DNA of 64,000 nt from Mucilaginibacter pineti (GTDB lineage Bacteria; Bacteroidota; Bacteroidia; Sphingobacteriales; Sphingobacteriaceae). The position numbers and the translations under genes are program-made. The notes under the pieces were generated by a model, which was not told the origin of the DNA, made no database searches, and saw only the letters and a list, made by a program, of their open reading frames with translations. Positions 1 through 10,576 of this stretch are shown piece after piece. The first letter of the stretch is position 1. Every line of letters begins with the position of its first letter. The stretch lies in NCBI RefSeq assembly GCF_900101875.1, contig NZ_FNAI01000005.1, positions 62,001 to 126,000 on the forward strand, in the 5' to 3' direction.

Positions 1-1222
1 AGCGCAGGATAAATGTTGGCATACTGGTATGTCCATCCGGGGTAACCGGTTCATCTGTCCTGTTTGTACCTACTATATACTTCTGGATATTTGAACGGGT
101 ACCTGTAAATATAAAATGGTCATCGGTGGCCTTTCCGGTAGTATCATAAGTAAACCCGGTAGGGAAATTATCATTGATCCATTCGGCGCGATGAAAGCCT
201 TGCTGCATTACAGACCATCCGCGTCTTTTATCCGCAGCTTCATAACCTGTTGCAGGATTTAACATATCAATTGATGGCACAACAGCCGAGTAACCGTTTG
301 CACCAGTTGGTTTTGGGTGAACAAGAGGCTGTGGGGCAACATAAATAGAAAACCTGTTACCACCATTCCATCCCATTGATGCCAGCCAGCGCAGCGAAAA
401 AAGATTTTCGATGTTATGCGAATTGGCAGCTGTTGATGAAGTAAACATGGCATTGTAATCGGGATTTAAGCCAAGCTTACCTAAACCCGGGCCATTTGCG
501 TAATCAATAACCTGTTTTGCTTTTGCGGCAGCGTTTACATAATCTTTTAGATACAGATAGATCTTAGCTTGCATACCAATAGCAGCATATTTGGTTACGC
601 GACCATCCTGGTAGGATACTTCTGGAAGCGCAGCTTCTGCAGCCTGCAGATCTTCTAAAGCAAAACGAAGTACATCTTTTTGCAGATAACGCGGCACCAG
701 GTATGCGCCCGGTTTTGTTAAATCAAGTGGGTTATCTACTATTGGTGCATCGCCAAAGGTGCGGCCTATATAAAAATAAGCAAAGCCCCTTATAAATCTC
801 GCTTCGGCAATACCTACGTCCAGATAATCTGTACTGCCAGATACCTGCGTTTTTTTATCTTTAAACGTTTGTATTAAAACCGATGCCTGACCTGCAGCCT
901 TATAGCAAGAGTTCCAGGTGCTTGACACCAACCCGTCGGTACTTTGAATTTGAAAGTTATAAAATGAGTTGTATTGCGAGTTACCCGCTGTACCGGTTAC
1001 TGTACCACCCAATACGTCACCTACCGAGGTAAATGCCTTATCAAACCAATCGCCCCAAACGTTATTGTATAAAATTCCGGTGGCGCCATTTACCTGGGTA
1101 GCCGTGGTATAATAGTTGTCGGTAGTGGGGCTTGTTGTTGACGGATGGTTCAGAAAGTCTTTCTTACAAGACGCTTCCACACAAACCGCCACAAACATTA
1201 AGAATATGATTTTTATTTTCAT
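1..1222 (-). CDS. SusD/RagB-family outer-membrane glycan-binding lipoprotein (3' end outside window)
   Basis: A continuous minus-strand frame runs from ATG at 1222 to the left edge, giving about 407 residues without a stop; the C-terminus lies outside. The N-terminus has a short hydrophobic signal followed by Cys19 in the context EASCKKDFLN, the usual start of Bacteroidota SusD lipoproteins. Downstream are SusD-type signatures: an early DNYYTTATQ segment, FIRGFAYFYIGRTFGDAPIV and a TPR-like stretch ending in LYLKDYVNAAAKAKQVID. SusD proteins sit on the cell surface, bind the oligosaccharide and act as a lid on the SusC channel. It follows the SusC gene with 20 bases between them, so the two are cotranscribed. 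The substrate cannot be read from this fragment; the nearby maltose/starch cluster makes an alpha-glucan possible but not proven. Confidence 0.93.
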   Translation of the reverse strand, partial: MKIKIIFLMFVAVCVEASCKKDFLNHPSTTSPTTDNYYTTATQVNGATGILYNNVWGDWFDKAFTSVGDVLGGTVTGTAGNSQYNSFYNFQIQSTDGLVSSTWNSCYKAAGQASVLIQTFKDKKTQVSGSTDYLDVGIAEARFIRGFAYFYIGRTFGDAPIVDNPLDLTKPGAYLVPRYLQKDVLRFALEDLQAAEAALPEVSYQDGRVTKYAAIGMQAKIYLYLKDYVNAAAKAKQVIDYANGPGLGKLGLNPDYNAMFTSSTAANSHNIENLFSLRWLASMGWNGGNRFSIYVAPQPLVHPKPTGANGYSAVVPSIDMLNPATGYEAADKRRGWSVMQQGFHRAEWINDNFPTGFTYDTTGKATDDHFIFTGTRSNIQKYIVGTNRTDEPVTPDGHTSMPTFILR

Positions 1223-1242
1223 GTTGCTTAGTATTTATCTTA

Positions 1243-4200
1243 TTAAAATTGGACGTTGGTACCAAACGTATAGGTACGTGGTACTGGGTAATGACCGTTA
1301 TCTACGTTCATAAACCCTACCTGCGAGTTAAGCGCGCCTAACTCCGGATCATAGCCTGTGTACTTAGTAAAGGTGTGCAGGTTTGGAATAGATGCATAAA
1401 ACCTGATGGAAGCTATTTTAAGCTTATTGATGATGCTTTTAGGTATGTTGTAGCCAAATGCCACATTCTGGATGCGCAGGTATGAACCACTCTCGATATA
1501 CCTGTCAGATATTTTCAAGTTGTTGTTGGTCCATTGGTTATAGCGTGGCATATCCGATGTGGTATTTGTTGCTGTATACCTGTTTAATACCGTAACCAAT
1601 TGGTTGTTGAATGCACTTGACATTGCTTCGGTTTGCCTGCGGGTATAGTTCATGATCTGGCCGCCGTAGCTTCCGTATAAAAATACCGACAGATCAAAGC
1701 CCTTATAGTTAAATGTATTGGTAAAGCCGTAAGTGAATTTAGGATTAGGGTCGCCTATAACCTGCTCATCTTTGTCATTAATTATGCCATTATGATCCAA
1801 ATCTTTATACCTGATATCGCCCAGCCACAAAGAATTTGGCGCAACGGATAATCCTGTTGGGATAGGCCCTTTTGCCAGCTCTTCCTGAGTTCTGAAGATT
1901 CCATCGGTAACGAAACCATAAAATGTACCTAATGAGCCGCCTGGTGAAGTAAGCGACGTTAAGTTGCTTGTACCGTACTCGTTAAATATGCCCGACAGGG
2001 TTGCCGTAGGATTATTTAGCTGGTTAAGCACATTTTTGTAATGAGTAAAGGTAAGATTGGTTTTCCAGTTAAAATCTGCACGCCTGATGTTGTATGATGT
2101 AATACCTATATCGATACCAGTATTGGTCATTTTACCGGCATTGGTAATAGGGGTTTGGATATCGTTGTAAGATGTTCCCAAGCCGGAGAACGAAGGCAGT
2201 TGGTTTGACAAAAGCATATCGGTACTGATCTTTTTATATACATCAACCGAAAGCTCCATTCTGCTGTTCAGTGTGGTAAGATCGATACCTGCGTTATAGG
2301 TTTTTGTGGCTTGCCACTTAAGATCGGGGTTAGCCACGTTGTATGGCAAACTTCCCGGCCCGAAAGGCGCAGTGCCAAATAAGGTTATGGATGATACGAA
2401 TGCATTGTTCTTGGTGTCCTGATTACCTACTTCGCCAAAGCCCGCGCGAATTTTCAGATAGCTGATAGCATTGCTAAGGCTTTTCATGAATGATTCGTTG
2501 CTAACCGTCCATGATGCAGATACAGCCGGGAAGGTCCCCCACCTGTTACCCGGACCAAAGCTTGATGAACCATCACGACGAATAGTGCCCGAAACAGCGT
2601 ATTTGTTATCAAAAGTATAACCAACACGGCCAAAGTATGATTCCATGCTCCAGGTACCCGCGCCGGCGCCTATACCTTGTGTAAGATCTGCATCACCTGC
2701 GTTTAATGATGGCAGGTTGGCCACCAGGTTATTACGGTTGGCGTTGATAAAGTCATAGTCTGACCGTTGAACTTCATGCCCGAAAGTTGCGTTTATGCTA
2801 TGTTTACTTGCAAAAACGTGGTCGTAGTTTAAAAAGTTCTTTACGTCCCAATAAAGACTTTGTGTTCTTTGCTCCCTTACACGGCTTGGTGATAAGATAA
2901 CATCGCCGGTTTGATCATTTTGAAGAAATGGCTGAAACGCGTGATCACTTTCCAGGTTAAAGTTGTAGTTAACCTCATTTCTTAAAGTAAGGCCTTTAAA
3001 AAAGTTTATTTCGGCATAAATAGCACCCAAAGCTTTTGTATTAGCTGTTGTAACATCGCGGGATTGGGCCAATGTTACCGGGTTGTTGGTTAAATTGATC
3101 TGGTAACCGCCAATATTGGCATTGGTGATGTAGTTACCATAAATATCTCGAACCGGCGATACAGGCGTATTGTATAGTACCGTACTCGTTACCGCATCGA
3201 AACCATCGGTTAAACCAATCTGTTGCTTGCTTTTTGTAAGGTTGGTAGTAAAACCGGCTTTTAACCAGTTATTAACCTGCTGATCAATACTTGCCCTTAA
3301 GTTGTACCTATTGAAACCTGTTTTGATAAGCGTGCCTGTTTGGGTTAAGTAACCGCCAGAGAAATAATAGTTTGTTTTATCCTTACCCCCTGATACCGAC
3401 AACTGGTGACTTGTGGTAATCCCCTTTTGGTAAATCTCGTCCTGCCAATCGGTTCCATGGCCTAATACCGATGGGTCGCGAAATTCTATAGTACTATCCA
3501 TACCACTACCGGGTACCGCACGCACTTCGTTAACTAATGAGTTTTGGTATTGGGCAAATTGCTGCAGGTTCATAACCTTTAGCTTTTTAGGAATTTCAGA
3601 AAAACCTACGTAGGCATCATAATTAAGCTTGCTTTGGCCTACTTTACCATGTTTGGTATTAATAATAACAACACCATTTGCACCCTGTGAACCGTAAATG
3701 GCCTGCGCCGATGCATCCTTCAAAATGTCGATAGATTCAATATCCGACGGACTTAAAGTTGCCAGCACACTTTGACCTGTTTGGCCTGCGCCCCCGCCAA
3801 GGAAATCCTGGCTTAAGCTAATATTGGAGTTACTTTTAAACTGAACACCGTCAATGACATACAATGGTTCGTTTGAGCCGGTAGCGCTGGTAATACCACG
3901 CACCCGTACAGAAACGCCACCGCCTGGCTGTCCGCTGTTATTAGTGATAGTTACCCCGGCAACCTTACCCTGCAAGGCTTGGTCGATACCGGCAACCGGA
4001 AGATCTTTAATATCCTTAGCCGAAACAGACGAGATTGATGAAGTAACATCGGCACGGCGTACGGTACCATAGCCGATAACAACTACTTCATTTAAATTGC
4101 TGGCATTTGTTTTCAGGGTTACGTTTAACTCGGTTTTATCGCCAATTTCAACCTCCTTGGCTGCCATACCAATATAGCTGAACTTAAGCACTTTAGTACC

Positions 4201-4404
4201 CACCGGCACACGGATAAGGTAAGCTCCATTGGCGCCCGTAATTGCGTTTACAGTTTTTGCCGATACGGTAACACCGGGCAATGTTTCGCCCTGGTCGTCT
4301 GTAACTGTTCCTCTGATCAATGTACCTGTACTTTGAGCCTGGGCCAGCGCAGCTACAAGAATAAAGCAAACAAACAGCAAGGCTATTCGTAAAATTTTTC
4401 TCAT
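1243..4404 (-). CDS. SusC/RagA-family TonB-dependent outer-membrane receptor
   Basis: 1053 residues, a usual length for SusC-type porins. Residues 1-23 form a signal peptide ending in ALAQAQ. A CarboxypepD_reg-like domain follows at about 28-105 (RGTVTDDQGETLPGVTV), then the TonB box/plug region (NEVVVIGYGTVRRADVTSSI near 105-125, plug to about 230), and a 22-strand-type beta barrel ending in a terminal Phe (NVQF), the usual OMP assembly signal. It imports oligosaccharides across the outer membrane with energy from TonB/ExbBD and works with the SusD lipoprotein encoded directly downstream. The start at 4404 (MRKILRIALLF) gives a clean signal peptide. A perfect 20-bp palindrome lies about 90 bp upstream and may be its operator. 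No anti-sigma gene is adjacent. Confidence 0.95.
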   Translation of the reverse strand: MRKILRIALLFVCFILVAALAQAQSTGTLIRGTVTDDQGETLPGVTVSAKTVNAITGANGAYLIRVPVGTKVLKFSYIGMAAKEVEIGDKTELNVTLKTNASNLNEVVVIGYGTVRRADVTSSISSVSAKDIKDLPVAGIDQALQGKVAGVTITNNSGQPGGGVSVRVRGITSATGSNEPLYVIDGVQFKSNSNISLSQDFLGGGAGQTGQSVLATLSPSDIESIDILKDASAQAIYGSQGANGVVIINTKHGKVGQSKLNYDAYVGFSEIPKKLKVMNLQQFAQYQNSLVNEVRAVPGSGMDSTIEFRDPSVLGHGTDWQDEIYQKGITTSHQLSVSGGKDKTNYYFSGGYLTQTGTLIKTGFNRYNLRASIDQQVNNWLKAGFTTNLTKSKQQIGLTDGFDAVTSTVLYNTPVSPVRDIYGNYITNANIGGYQINLTNNPVTLAQSRDVTTANTKALGAIYAEINFFKGLTLRNEVNYNFNLESDHAFQPFLQNDQTGDVILSPSRVREQRTQSLYWDVKNFLNYDHVFASKHSINATFGHEVQRSDYDFINANRNNLVANLPSLNAGDADLTQGIGAGAGTWSMESYFGRVGYTFDNKYAVSGTIRRDGSSSFGPGNRWGTFPAVSASWTVSNESFMKSLSNAISYLKIRAGFGEVGNQDTKNNAFVSSITLFGTAPFGPGSLPYNVANPDLKWQATKTYNAGIDLTTLNSRMELSVDVYKKISTDMLLSNQLPSFSGLGTSYNDIQTPITNAGKMTNTGIDIGITSYNIRRADFNWKTNLTFTHYKNVLNQLNNPTATLSGIFNEYGTSNLTSLTSPGGSLGTFYGFVTDGIFRTQEELAKGPIPTGLSVAPNSLWLGDIRYKDLDHNGIINDKDEQVIGDPNPKFTYGFTNTFNYKGFDLSVFLYGSYGGQIMNYTRRQTEAMSSAFNNQLVTVLNRYTATNTTSDMPRYNQWTNNNLKISDRYIESGSYLRIQNVAFGYNIPKSIINKLKIASIRFYASIPNLHTFTKYTGYDPELGALNSQVGFMNVDNGHYPVPRTYTFGTNVQF

Positions 4405-4490
4405 AATGATTAATTAATTGATAATTGGTTTATTAGATTTTGGTTAATTGTGCCATCGTTTAGGTGTTTCAGCCTGCCCGCATAATTTTC

Positions 4491-4510
4491 AAATGATAGC
4501 GCTATCATTT
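4491..4510. promoter_or_regulatory. Perfect 20-bp palindrome upstream of SusC gene, LacI-type operator candidate
   Basis: AAATGATAGCGCTATCATTT is a perfect even palindrome with a central CG, the shape expected for LacI-family operators. It lies 87-106 bp upstream of the SusC start. No LacI-family gene is in the window, so the regulator would act in trans. The symmetry is seen directly; the family assignment is inference. Confidence 0.5.
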
Positions 4511-4975
4511 AATATTACAGGACACGTATCGTCATTTTAAAACAATGAGCAATGCTTCAATAAATTGGTTAACTGTTATTTTCAGGTTTATACTAATTCC
4601 GCAAATGAAAATTCCGGCTTTAATATTTATTATAATGATGGTAAAATTATATGGTAGTCGATACCCCGTTGTGGATAAATAGGGGCACAAATGTCAACCC
4701 ATATTAAAACACTGATTTACAGATAATTAATTATTAAAATAGATAATAAAAACCTTAATTATTTACAGGAGTGTCCCTAATGTGCGCATTATTTGATACC
4801 GTATTGATAAAATAGTATCATAATGTACGTTAAAAATGAATGACAAAAATGAGTAAAAATGCTGCCGGATGTTAAATTATAAAAAAAACGAATTAACCCA
4901 CGAGGAGCCTTTCGCAAACGCATACATTTTGCAGATGTGGTATATTTAAATTGAAGTAATTGTTAAAAATTAAGG

Positions 4976-5064
4976 TAAAAAATAAAAGCCCCTCGCACTC
5001 GCTGCTTGGGGCTTTAAACCTAAACCTTATCACAATATAATAAGTGAAGTCACTTATCTTATGA
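4976..5064 (-). ncRNA. Candidate small RNA or attenuated leader, about 90 nt
   Basis: On the minus strand a promoter-like pair (5070-5100) is followed by about 90 nt that hold two hairpins and no convincing reading frame. The first hairpin is the inverted repeat ATAAGTGA/TCACTTAT at 5040-5057. The second is an intrinsic terminator, AAAGCCCC/GGGGCTTT at about 4984-5014, followed in the minus direction by TTTTATTTTTT. This is the architecture of a short free-standing RNA. It could also be a leader whose terminator attenuates transcription into the SusC gene 580 bp further on. Flavo-1 and other Bacteroidota RNA families are worth comparing, but I cannot assign a family by eye. Confidence 0.45.
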
Positions 5065-5069
5065 GGAGG

Positions 5070-5100
5070 CAAAGATATTTCGTTGAACTATATGTTGCAA
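5070..5100 (-). promoter_or_regulatory. Bacteroidota-type promoter driving the candidate small RNA
   Basis: Minus strand: TTG at 5100-5098, a 20-nt spacer, then TATCTTTG at 5077-5070. This fits the -33 TTTG / -7 TAnnTTTG pattern with the usual 19-21 spacing. Transcription would start near 5064. Confidence 0.55.
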
Positions 5101-5145
5101 CTTATTTGTGTAACAATGACACTATCGTTATAAAAGCACGCTTGA

Positions 5146-5236
5146 TAACTTAACGTTTTGTTTAAAGTGCAAGGGCATACTTAGCTTTAAAACGATTTTA
5201 GTAAGTGCCTTAGGATGTAACTTAACGTTAAGTTAC
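5146..5236. promoter_or_regulatory. Two related palindromic operator candidates 72 bp apart
   Basis: GTAACTTAACGTTAAGTTAC at 5217-5236 is a perfect 20-bp palindrome with a central CG. TAACTTAACGTTTTG at 5146-5160 repeats the first 12 bases of its core. Their centres are 72 bp apart, close to seven helical turns. They lie upstream of the minus-strand small-RNA promoter and about 460 bp upstream of the kinase gene at 5700. A LacI-family or similar dimeric repressor is plausible; no such gene is in the window. Confidence 0.45.
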
Positions 5237-5699
5237 CTAACCAGACGTTGTGTTATCTTTTACTAATTAACAATCAAGGTGCAGTATTCGTGCGGGCCAA
5301 GACCGGTAAATACCGCATATTAACAGTGGATATCATTTTAATCTGCGTAAATTTATCTTTATGGCCAACTATCGGTATAAAAGCACCTCCGTATCAAAAC
5401 GAGTCATATACCATGCGGTATTCGCTTGCTTTTTTATGATGCAGGGCAATAATTGAATGTATTTAATATAAATCTGTTGTTAAATAATTTAACATTACGT
5501 ACAATTGCAAATAACTGTGCATAATGGGCTTTAACGTAGTTATATGTTATTTAAACAGTTATTAAAACTTGAATTTTAAACAAAAAATAAGGTAGTATAG
5601 GCACTAAAATCACATTTTTTAGCAATTAAAATAGAAAGTGTTTTTTTTACAATAAGTTAATCCTACTTTTAACCCAATTTTTTTAACAAAACTTAATTT

Positions 5700-6560
5700 A
5701 TGATCATAATTGCTGACGGTGGCTCAACTAAAACCAATTGGTGCCTGGTTACCGAAGAAGGTAAAAAAGTGTATTTTAACACAGAGGGTTATAACCCTTA
5801 TTTTTCAAGCACGGAGTATATCATACAATCGTTAAACGAAAGTTTGCCAACCGACCTTGATAAAAATGAGATAACCGAAGTAAATTATTACGGTGCAGGC
5901 TGTTCAACAGCTGATATGCGCATGGTTGTGGAAGTAGCTATGAAAGCTGTGTTCACCAAATCGAAAGTAAATATTGGTCATGACCTTATGGCTGCTGCCC
6001 GTGCCTTGCTGGGTAACAAAGAAGGTTTTGCTGCTATTTTGGGTACAGGTACCAACACCTGTATTTATGATGGTAAGGATATTATTAACAACATCGACTC
6101 GGGTGCTTATATCTTGGGCGACGAAGGCAGTGGTTGCTACATCGGCAAAAAATTACTGACAGATTACCTTAGGGGATATATGCCGGAACCCGTGCGTAAC
6201 CTTTTCTGGGAAACGTTTAAGCTTACGCCCGATGATATAAACGAGCAGGTTTACACTCAACCCCGTGCAAACCGCTTTTGCGCAAGCTTTAGCAAGTTTG
6301 TATATGATAACAACGTACATATTGAATATTCACGCAACCTGGTACGCACATCTTTCGAAGATTTTTTCCGCAATCTGGTTACACATTATCCTGATTATCA
6401 AAAATATTCATTCAACTGTATCGGTTCGGTAGGTTACAACTTCCGTAACGTACTTGAAGAGGTAGTTACCGAAAACGGAATGGTTGTAGGCAACATCATC
6501 CGCTCGCCTATAGATAACCTGGTGAAATTTCACCTGGAGTTAACACCAAGCTCTTTATAG
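5700..6560 (+). CDS. BadF/BadG/BcrA/BcrD-type ASKHA kinase (N-acetylglucosamine kinase-like)
   Basis: 286 residues, cytosolic. The ASKHA fold is shown by the phosphate-1 motif DGGSTKT at residues 6-12, the conserved Asp in VNIGHDLMAAA (probable catalytic base), the phosphate-2 motif LGTGTNT, and the DEGSGCYIG segment. The family comprises N-acetylglucosamine/glucosamine kinases and activator ATPases of 2-hydroxyacyl-CoA dehydratases; the length and the sugar-metabolism setting favour a sugar kinase. It may phosphorylate glucose released by the GH65 and GH31 enzymes of the neighbouring cluster, which is inference. A strong terminator follows. A paralogue at 8519 aligns without gaps at the N-terminus but lacks the phosphate-1 motif. 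The 1.3 kb upstream region with palindromes suggests tight regulation. Confidence 0.82.
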   Translation: MIIIADGGSTKTNWCLVTEEGKKVYFNTEGYNPYFSSTEYIIQSLNESLPTDLDKNEITEVNYYGAGCSTADMRMVVEVAMKAVFTKSKVNIGHDLMAAARALLGNKEGFAAILGTGTNTCIYDGKDIINNIDSGAYILGDEGSGCYIGKKLLTDYLRGYMPEPVRNLFWETFKLTPDDINEQVYTQPRANRFCASFSKFVYDNNVHIEYSRNLVRTSFEDFFRNLVTHYPDYQKYSFNCIGSVGYNFRNVLEEVVTENGMVVGNIIRSPIDNLVKFHLELTPSSL

Positions 6561-6602
6561 GATTTTGTGACTTTTGGGACTAAAAGACTTTTAGACAAAA
6601 AG

Positions 6603-6635
6603 AAAGGGCCGGAAATTAATTTTCCGGCCCTTTTT
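6603..6635. terminator. Bidirectional intrinsic terminator between convergent genes
   Basis: AAAGGGCCGGAAA (6603-6615) pairs with TTTCCGGCCCTTT (6621-6633), with T-rich tracts on both sides, between the kinase gene and the converging Nudix regulator. It sits inside a larger inverted repeat (6571-6595 and about 6675-6700) built on the word GACTAAAAGACTTT. Confidence 0.8.
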
Positions 6636-6706
6636 ATATTTTATTCTATTGTAAAGAGTCCTTTATCTTTGCTCCTTTAGTCCTAAAGTCTTTTAGTCCA
6701 AAAAAC

Positions 6707-7399
6707 CTAAGCCAGCGTCAACTCGCCCTGAAATATCTTTCCGTATTTACGTTTATCAAATTTGTAAAGCTTGGCCGCGCGGTATGATACCCCTTTTTGT
6801 TTTTCATCCAGCTCCTTTAAAAAGCCATAGCTCAGCATCTTTTTGCGAAAGTTCCTTTTATCGAGTTTTTTGCTCAACACTGCTTCATATAATGATTGCA
6901 GCTGGGTAAGTGTAAACTTCTCGGGCAGTAGTTCAAAGGCTATTGGCTGATAGTGCAGCCTGCGGCGAATTTTATTAAAGCCTGTATTAAAGATCTCGCT
7001 ATGGTCAAATGCCAGTTTTGGCAAATCATTTACAGGGTGCCAGAAGGCCTTTTTCGCAAACTGCGTTACGGGGCGCAGTTCTTTTTGCCCGTTAATACGG
7101 ATGAGCGCGTAATAAGCCACGGTAATTACCCTACCCTGCGGGTGCCTGTTAACTTCGCCAAAAGTATGAAACTGCTGCATGTGCAAATCGCGCAGGCCGG
7201 TAAGTTCATACAAAATGCGCTCGGCGGCATCGTCAATACTTTCGTCCTGCTCCACAATGTAGCCAGGCAAAGCAAGCTCATCTTTGTAGGGTTCCTCGTT
7301 TCGCTCAATCAGCAAAATCTTAAGTTCTCCGGCATCAAATCCAAAAATCACGCAGTCAATCGAGAATACGGAATCAAACTTAGGTAGCATTACTTCCAA
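6707..7399 (-). CDS. NrtR-type Nudix-domain transcriptional regulator
   Basis: 230 residues: an N-terminal Nudix domain (about 10-140) and a C-terminal winged-helix domain (about 150-225, rich in Lys/Arg). The Nudix box starts at Gly46 but is degenerate: around ERILYELTGL (60-69) two of the metal-binding Glu positions are Ile62 and Leu66, so hydrolysis is probably lost. This is the pattern of the NrtR/AraR regulators, which sense ADP-ribose or sugar-derived ligands through the Nudix fold. It is transcribed divergently from pfkA across 129 bp containing repeated GTGTAA half-sites, so it probably represses itself and the pfkA operon. The ligand is unknown. Confidence 0.85.
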   Translation of the reverse strand: MEVMLPKFDSVFSIDCVIFGFDAGELKILLIERNEEPYKDELALPGYIVEQDESIDDAAERILYELTGLRDLHMQQFHTFGEVNRHPQGRVITVAYYALIRINGQKELRPVTQFAKKAFWHPVNDLPKLAFDHSEIFNTGFNKIRRRLHYQPIAFELLPEKFTLTQLQSLYEAVLSKKLDKRNFRKKMLSYGFLKELDEKQKGVSYRAAKLYKFDKRKYGKIFQGELTLA

Positions 7400-7436
7400 A
7401 CTATTGGGGGTTTATGGGTTAATTCTTTAAATATAT

Positions 7437-7527
7437 GGTGTAAATTGCTAATCCAAAAAAAAATAAATAAAATTTAATGGTGTAATTTACACACAGTATC
7501 TTCGTAGCACAAATTTAGTAGTGTAAA
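7437..7527. promoter_or_regulatory. Divergent control region with GTGTAA operator sites and pfkA promoter
   Basis: GTGTAATTTACAC at 7480-7492 is a 13-bp palindrome (GTGTAA-T-TTACAC). Half-sites GTGTAAATT and GTGTAAA lie at 7438-7446 and 7521-7527. A -7-like box TATCTTCG is at 7497-7504 with TTTA about 20 bp upstream, so the palindrome would lie between -33 and -7 of pfkA, a classic repressor position. The bound protein is most simply the adjacent Nudix regulator (inference). Confidence 0.6.
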
Positions 7528-7528
7528 G

Positions 7529-8515
7529 ATGCATAAAATTTCAAAACTCGCAGTTCTCACATCTGGCGGCGATGCCCCCGGAATGAACCCCTGTATAAGG
7601 GCGGTTGTTAGAACAGCGCTATATAACGGCCTTGAAGTTGTAGGCGTACGCCAAGGCTACAAAGGCCTTATCGAGAACGACATGTATGACATGAACAAGC
7701 GCTCGGTAAGTAACATACTTAATTTGGGAGGCACCATTTTAAAAACAGCACGCTGTTTACCTTTCAAAGAAGATGAAGGTATGGAAATTGCCTACAAACA
7801 TTTAAAAGAGCGTGGTGTTGATGCCCTGGTAGTAATCGGCGGCGATGGTACATTTACCGGCGCCCTGCGTTTCTCCCGTAAATATCCGGATATTGCCGTT
7901 ATGGGTGTTCCCGGCACTATTGATAATGATCTTTGCGGATCAACCTATACCCTGGGTTTTGATACCGCTACCAATACCGTTATTGAGGCTATTGATAAAA
8001 TACGTGATACTGCCGATGCGCATGACCGCTTATTCTTTATAGAAGTAATGGGGCGCGATTCTGGCGCGATTGCCCTGCGCGCGGGTATTTCATGTGGTGC
8101 CGAAGCTATTTTACTGCCCGAAAAGCAAACCGCCATTGAAGACCTGATCAAAAATCTTAAAGCCGGCGAAATGAATAAAAAATCATCGAGCATTGTTATT
8201 GTTGCCGAAGGCGATAAGAATGGCGGCGTGTATGATGTGGCAAAAGCCGTACAAAAAGAAGTTAAAAACTACGATATTAAAGTAACTATATTAGGCCACT
8301 TGCAAAGAGGGGGCAGCCCATCAAGCTTTGACCGTATTTTGGGCAGCAGACTGGGCTTTGCAGCAGTTAACGCTTTAATAGCTGGCGAAACACAAAAAAT
8401 GGTAGGTTTGCAGGCCAATCATATTTTGTTAACCAGCCTTGAAGATGCCCTTAACCACCATGAGTTTAAACTGGAAGCAGACCTTTTACTGATGGCGGAT
8501 ATATTATCGATATAA
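7529..8515 (+). CDS. pfkA: ATP-dependent 6-phosphofructokinase
   Basis: 328 residues. It phosphorylates fructose-6-phosphate to fructose-1,6-bisphosphate, the committed step of glycolysis. Landmarks are GGDAPGMNP at 13-21, the ATP-site motif GGDGT at 104-108 (Gly where PPi-dependent enzymes carry Asp), TIDND at 130-134 with catalytic Asp132, the MGRDSGAIAL substrate segment, and GHLQRGGSPS near 260. The length is normal for bacterial PfkA. It is the first gene of a tight operon with a degenerate kinase paralogue (3-nt gap) and gapA. Upstream GTGTAA operators point to control by the divergent Nudix regulator. Confidence 0.97.
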   Translation: MHKISKLAVLTSGGDAPGMNPCIRAVVRTALYNGLEVVGVRQGYKGLIENDMYDMNKRSVSNILNLGGTILKTARCLPFKEDEGMEIAYKHLKERGVDALVVIGGDGTFTGALRFSRKYPDIAVMGVPGTIDNDLCGSTYTLGFDTATNTVIEAIDKIRDTADAHDRLFFIEVMGRDSGAIALRAGISCGAEAILLPEKQTAIEDLIKNLKAGEMNKKSSSIVIVAEGDKNGGVYDVAKAVQKEVKNYDIKVTILGHLQRGGSPSSFDRILGSRLGFAAVNALIAGETQKMVGLQANHILLTSLEDALNHHEFKLEADLLLMADILSI

Positions 8516-8518
8516 TTA

Positions 8519-10370
<1,852 letters not shown>

Positions 10371-10391
10371 TTTCCAGTCATCAATCTTTAA

Positions 10392-10439
10392 TTTATACCA
10401 AAAACGCCCTGGCAATTGCCAGGGCGTTTTTGGTATAAA
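10392..10439. terminator. Perfect 48-bp palindromic terminator after gapA
   Basis: A perfect inverted repeat with 24-nt arms centred at 10415/10416 (core ACGCCCTGGCAA/TTGCCAGGGCGT) and U-rich flanks. It is symmetrical and would work on both strands. A single REP-like arm (TGTCATTGCGGAGCGCGACA) follows at about 10443. Confidence 0.9.
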
Positions 10440-10576
10440 ACTATGTCATTGCGGAGCGCGACAATCTCATAGTATAGGAGATGAACTTTGTTTACGGATT
10501 TGCGTAAGAGGGTACATCGCTGCCAGGTTTTACTAAAGGATAATTGGGCTTGTTTATGCTATGCCGTGAATTGACT

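Noticed and set aside
4782..4825. TGATAC(N15)GTATCA as a further operator upstream of SusC
   Set aside because: Short arms and long spacing in AT-rich DNA; expected by chance.
5248..5439. Open frame of 63 codons in the SusC-kinase control region
   Set aside because: AT-rich intergenic DNA, no plausible domain, and it begins just downstream of the operator palindrome.
7126..7387. Open frames antisense or out of frame to the Nudix regulator
   Set aside because: Shadows of a well-supported gene with conserved domains.
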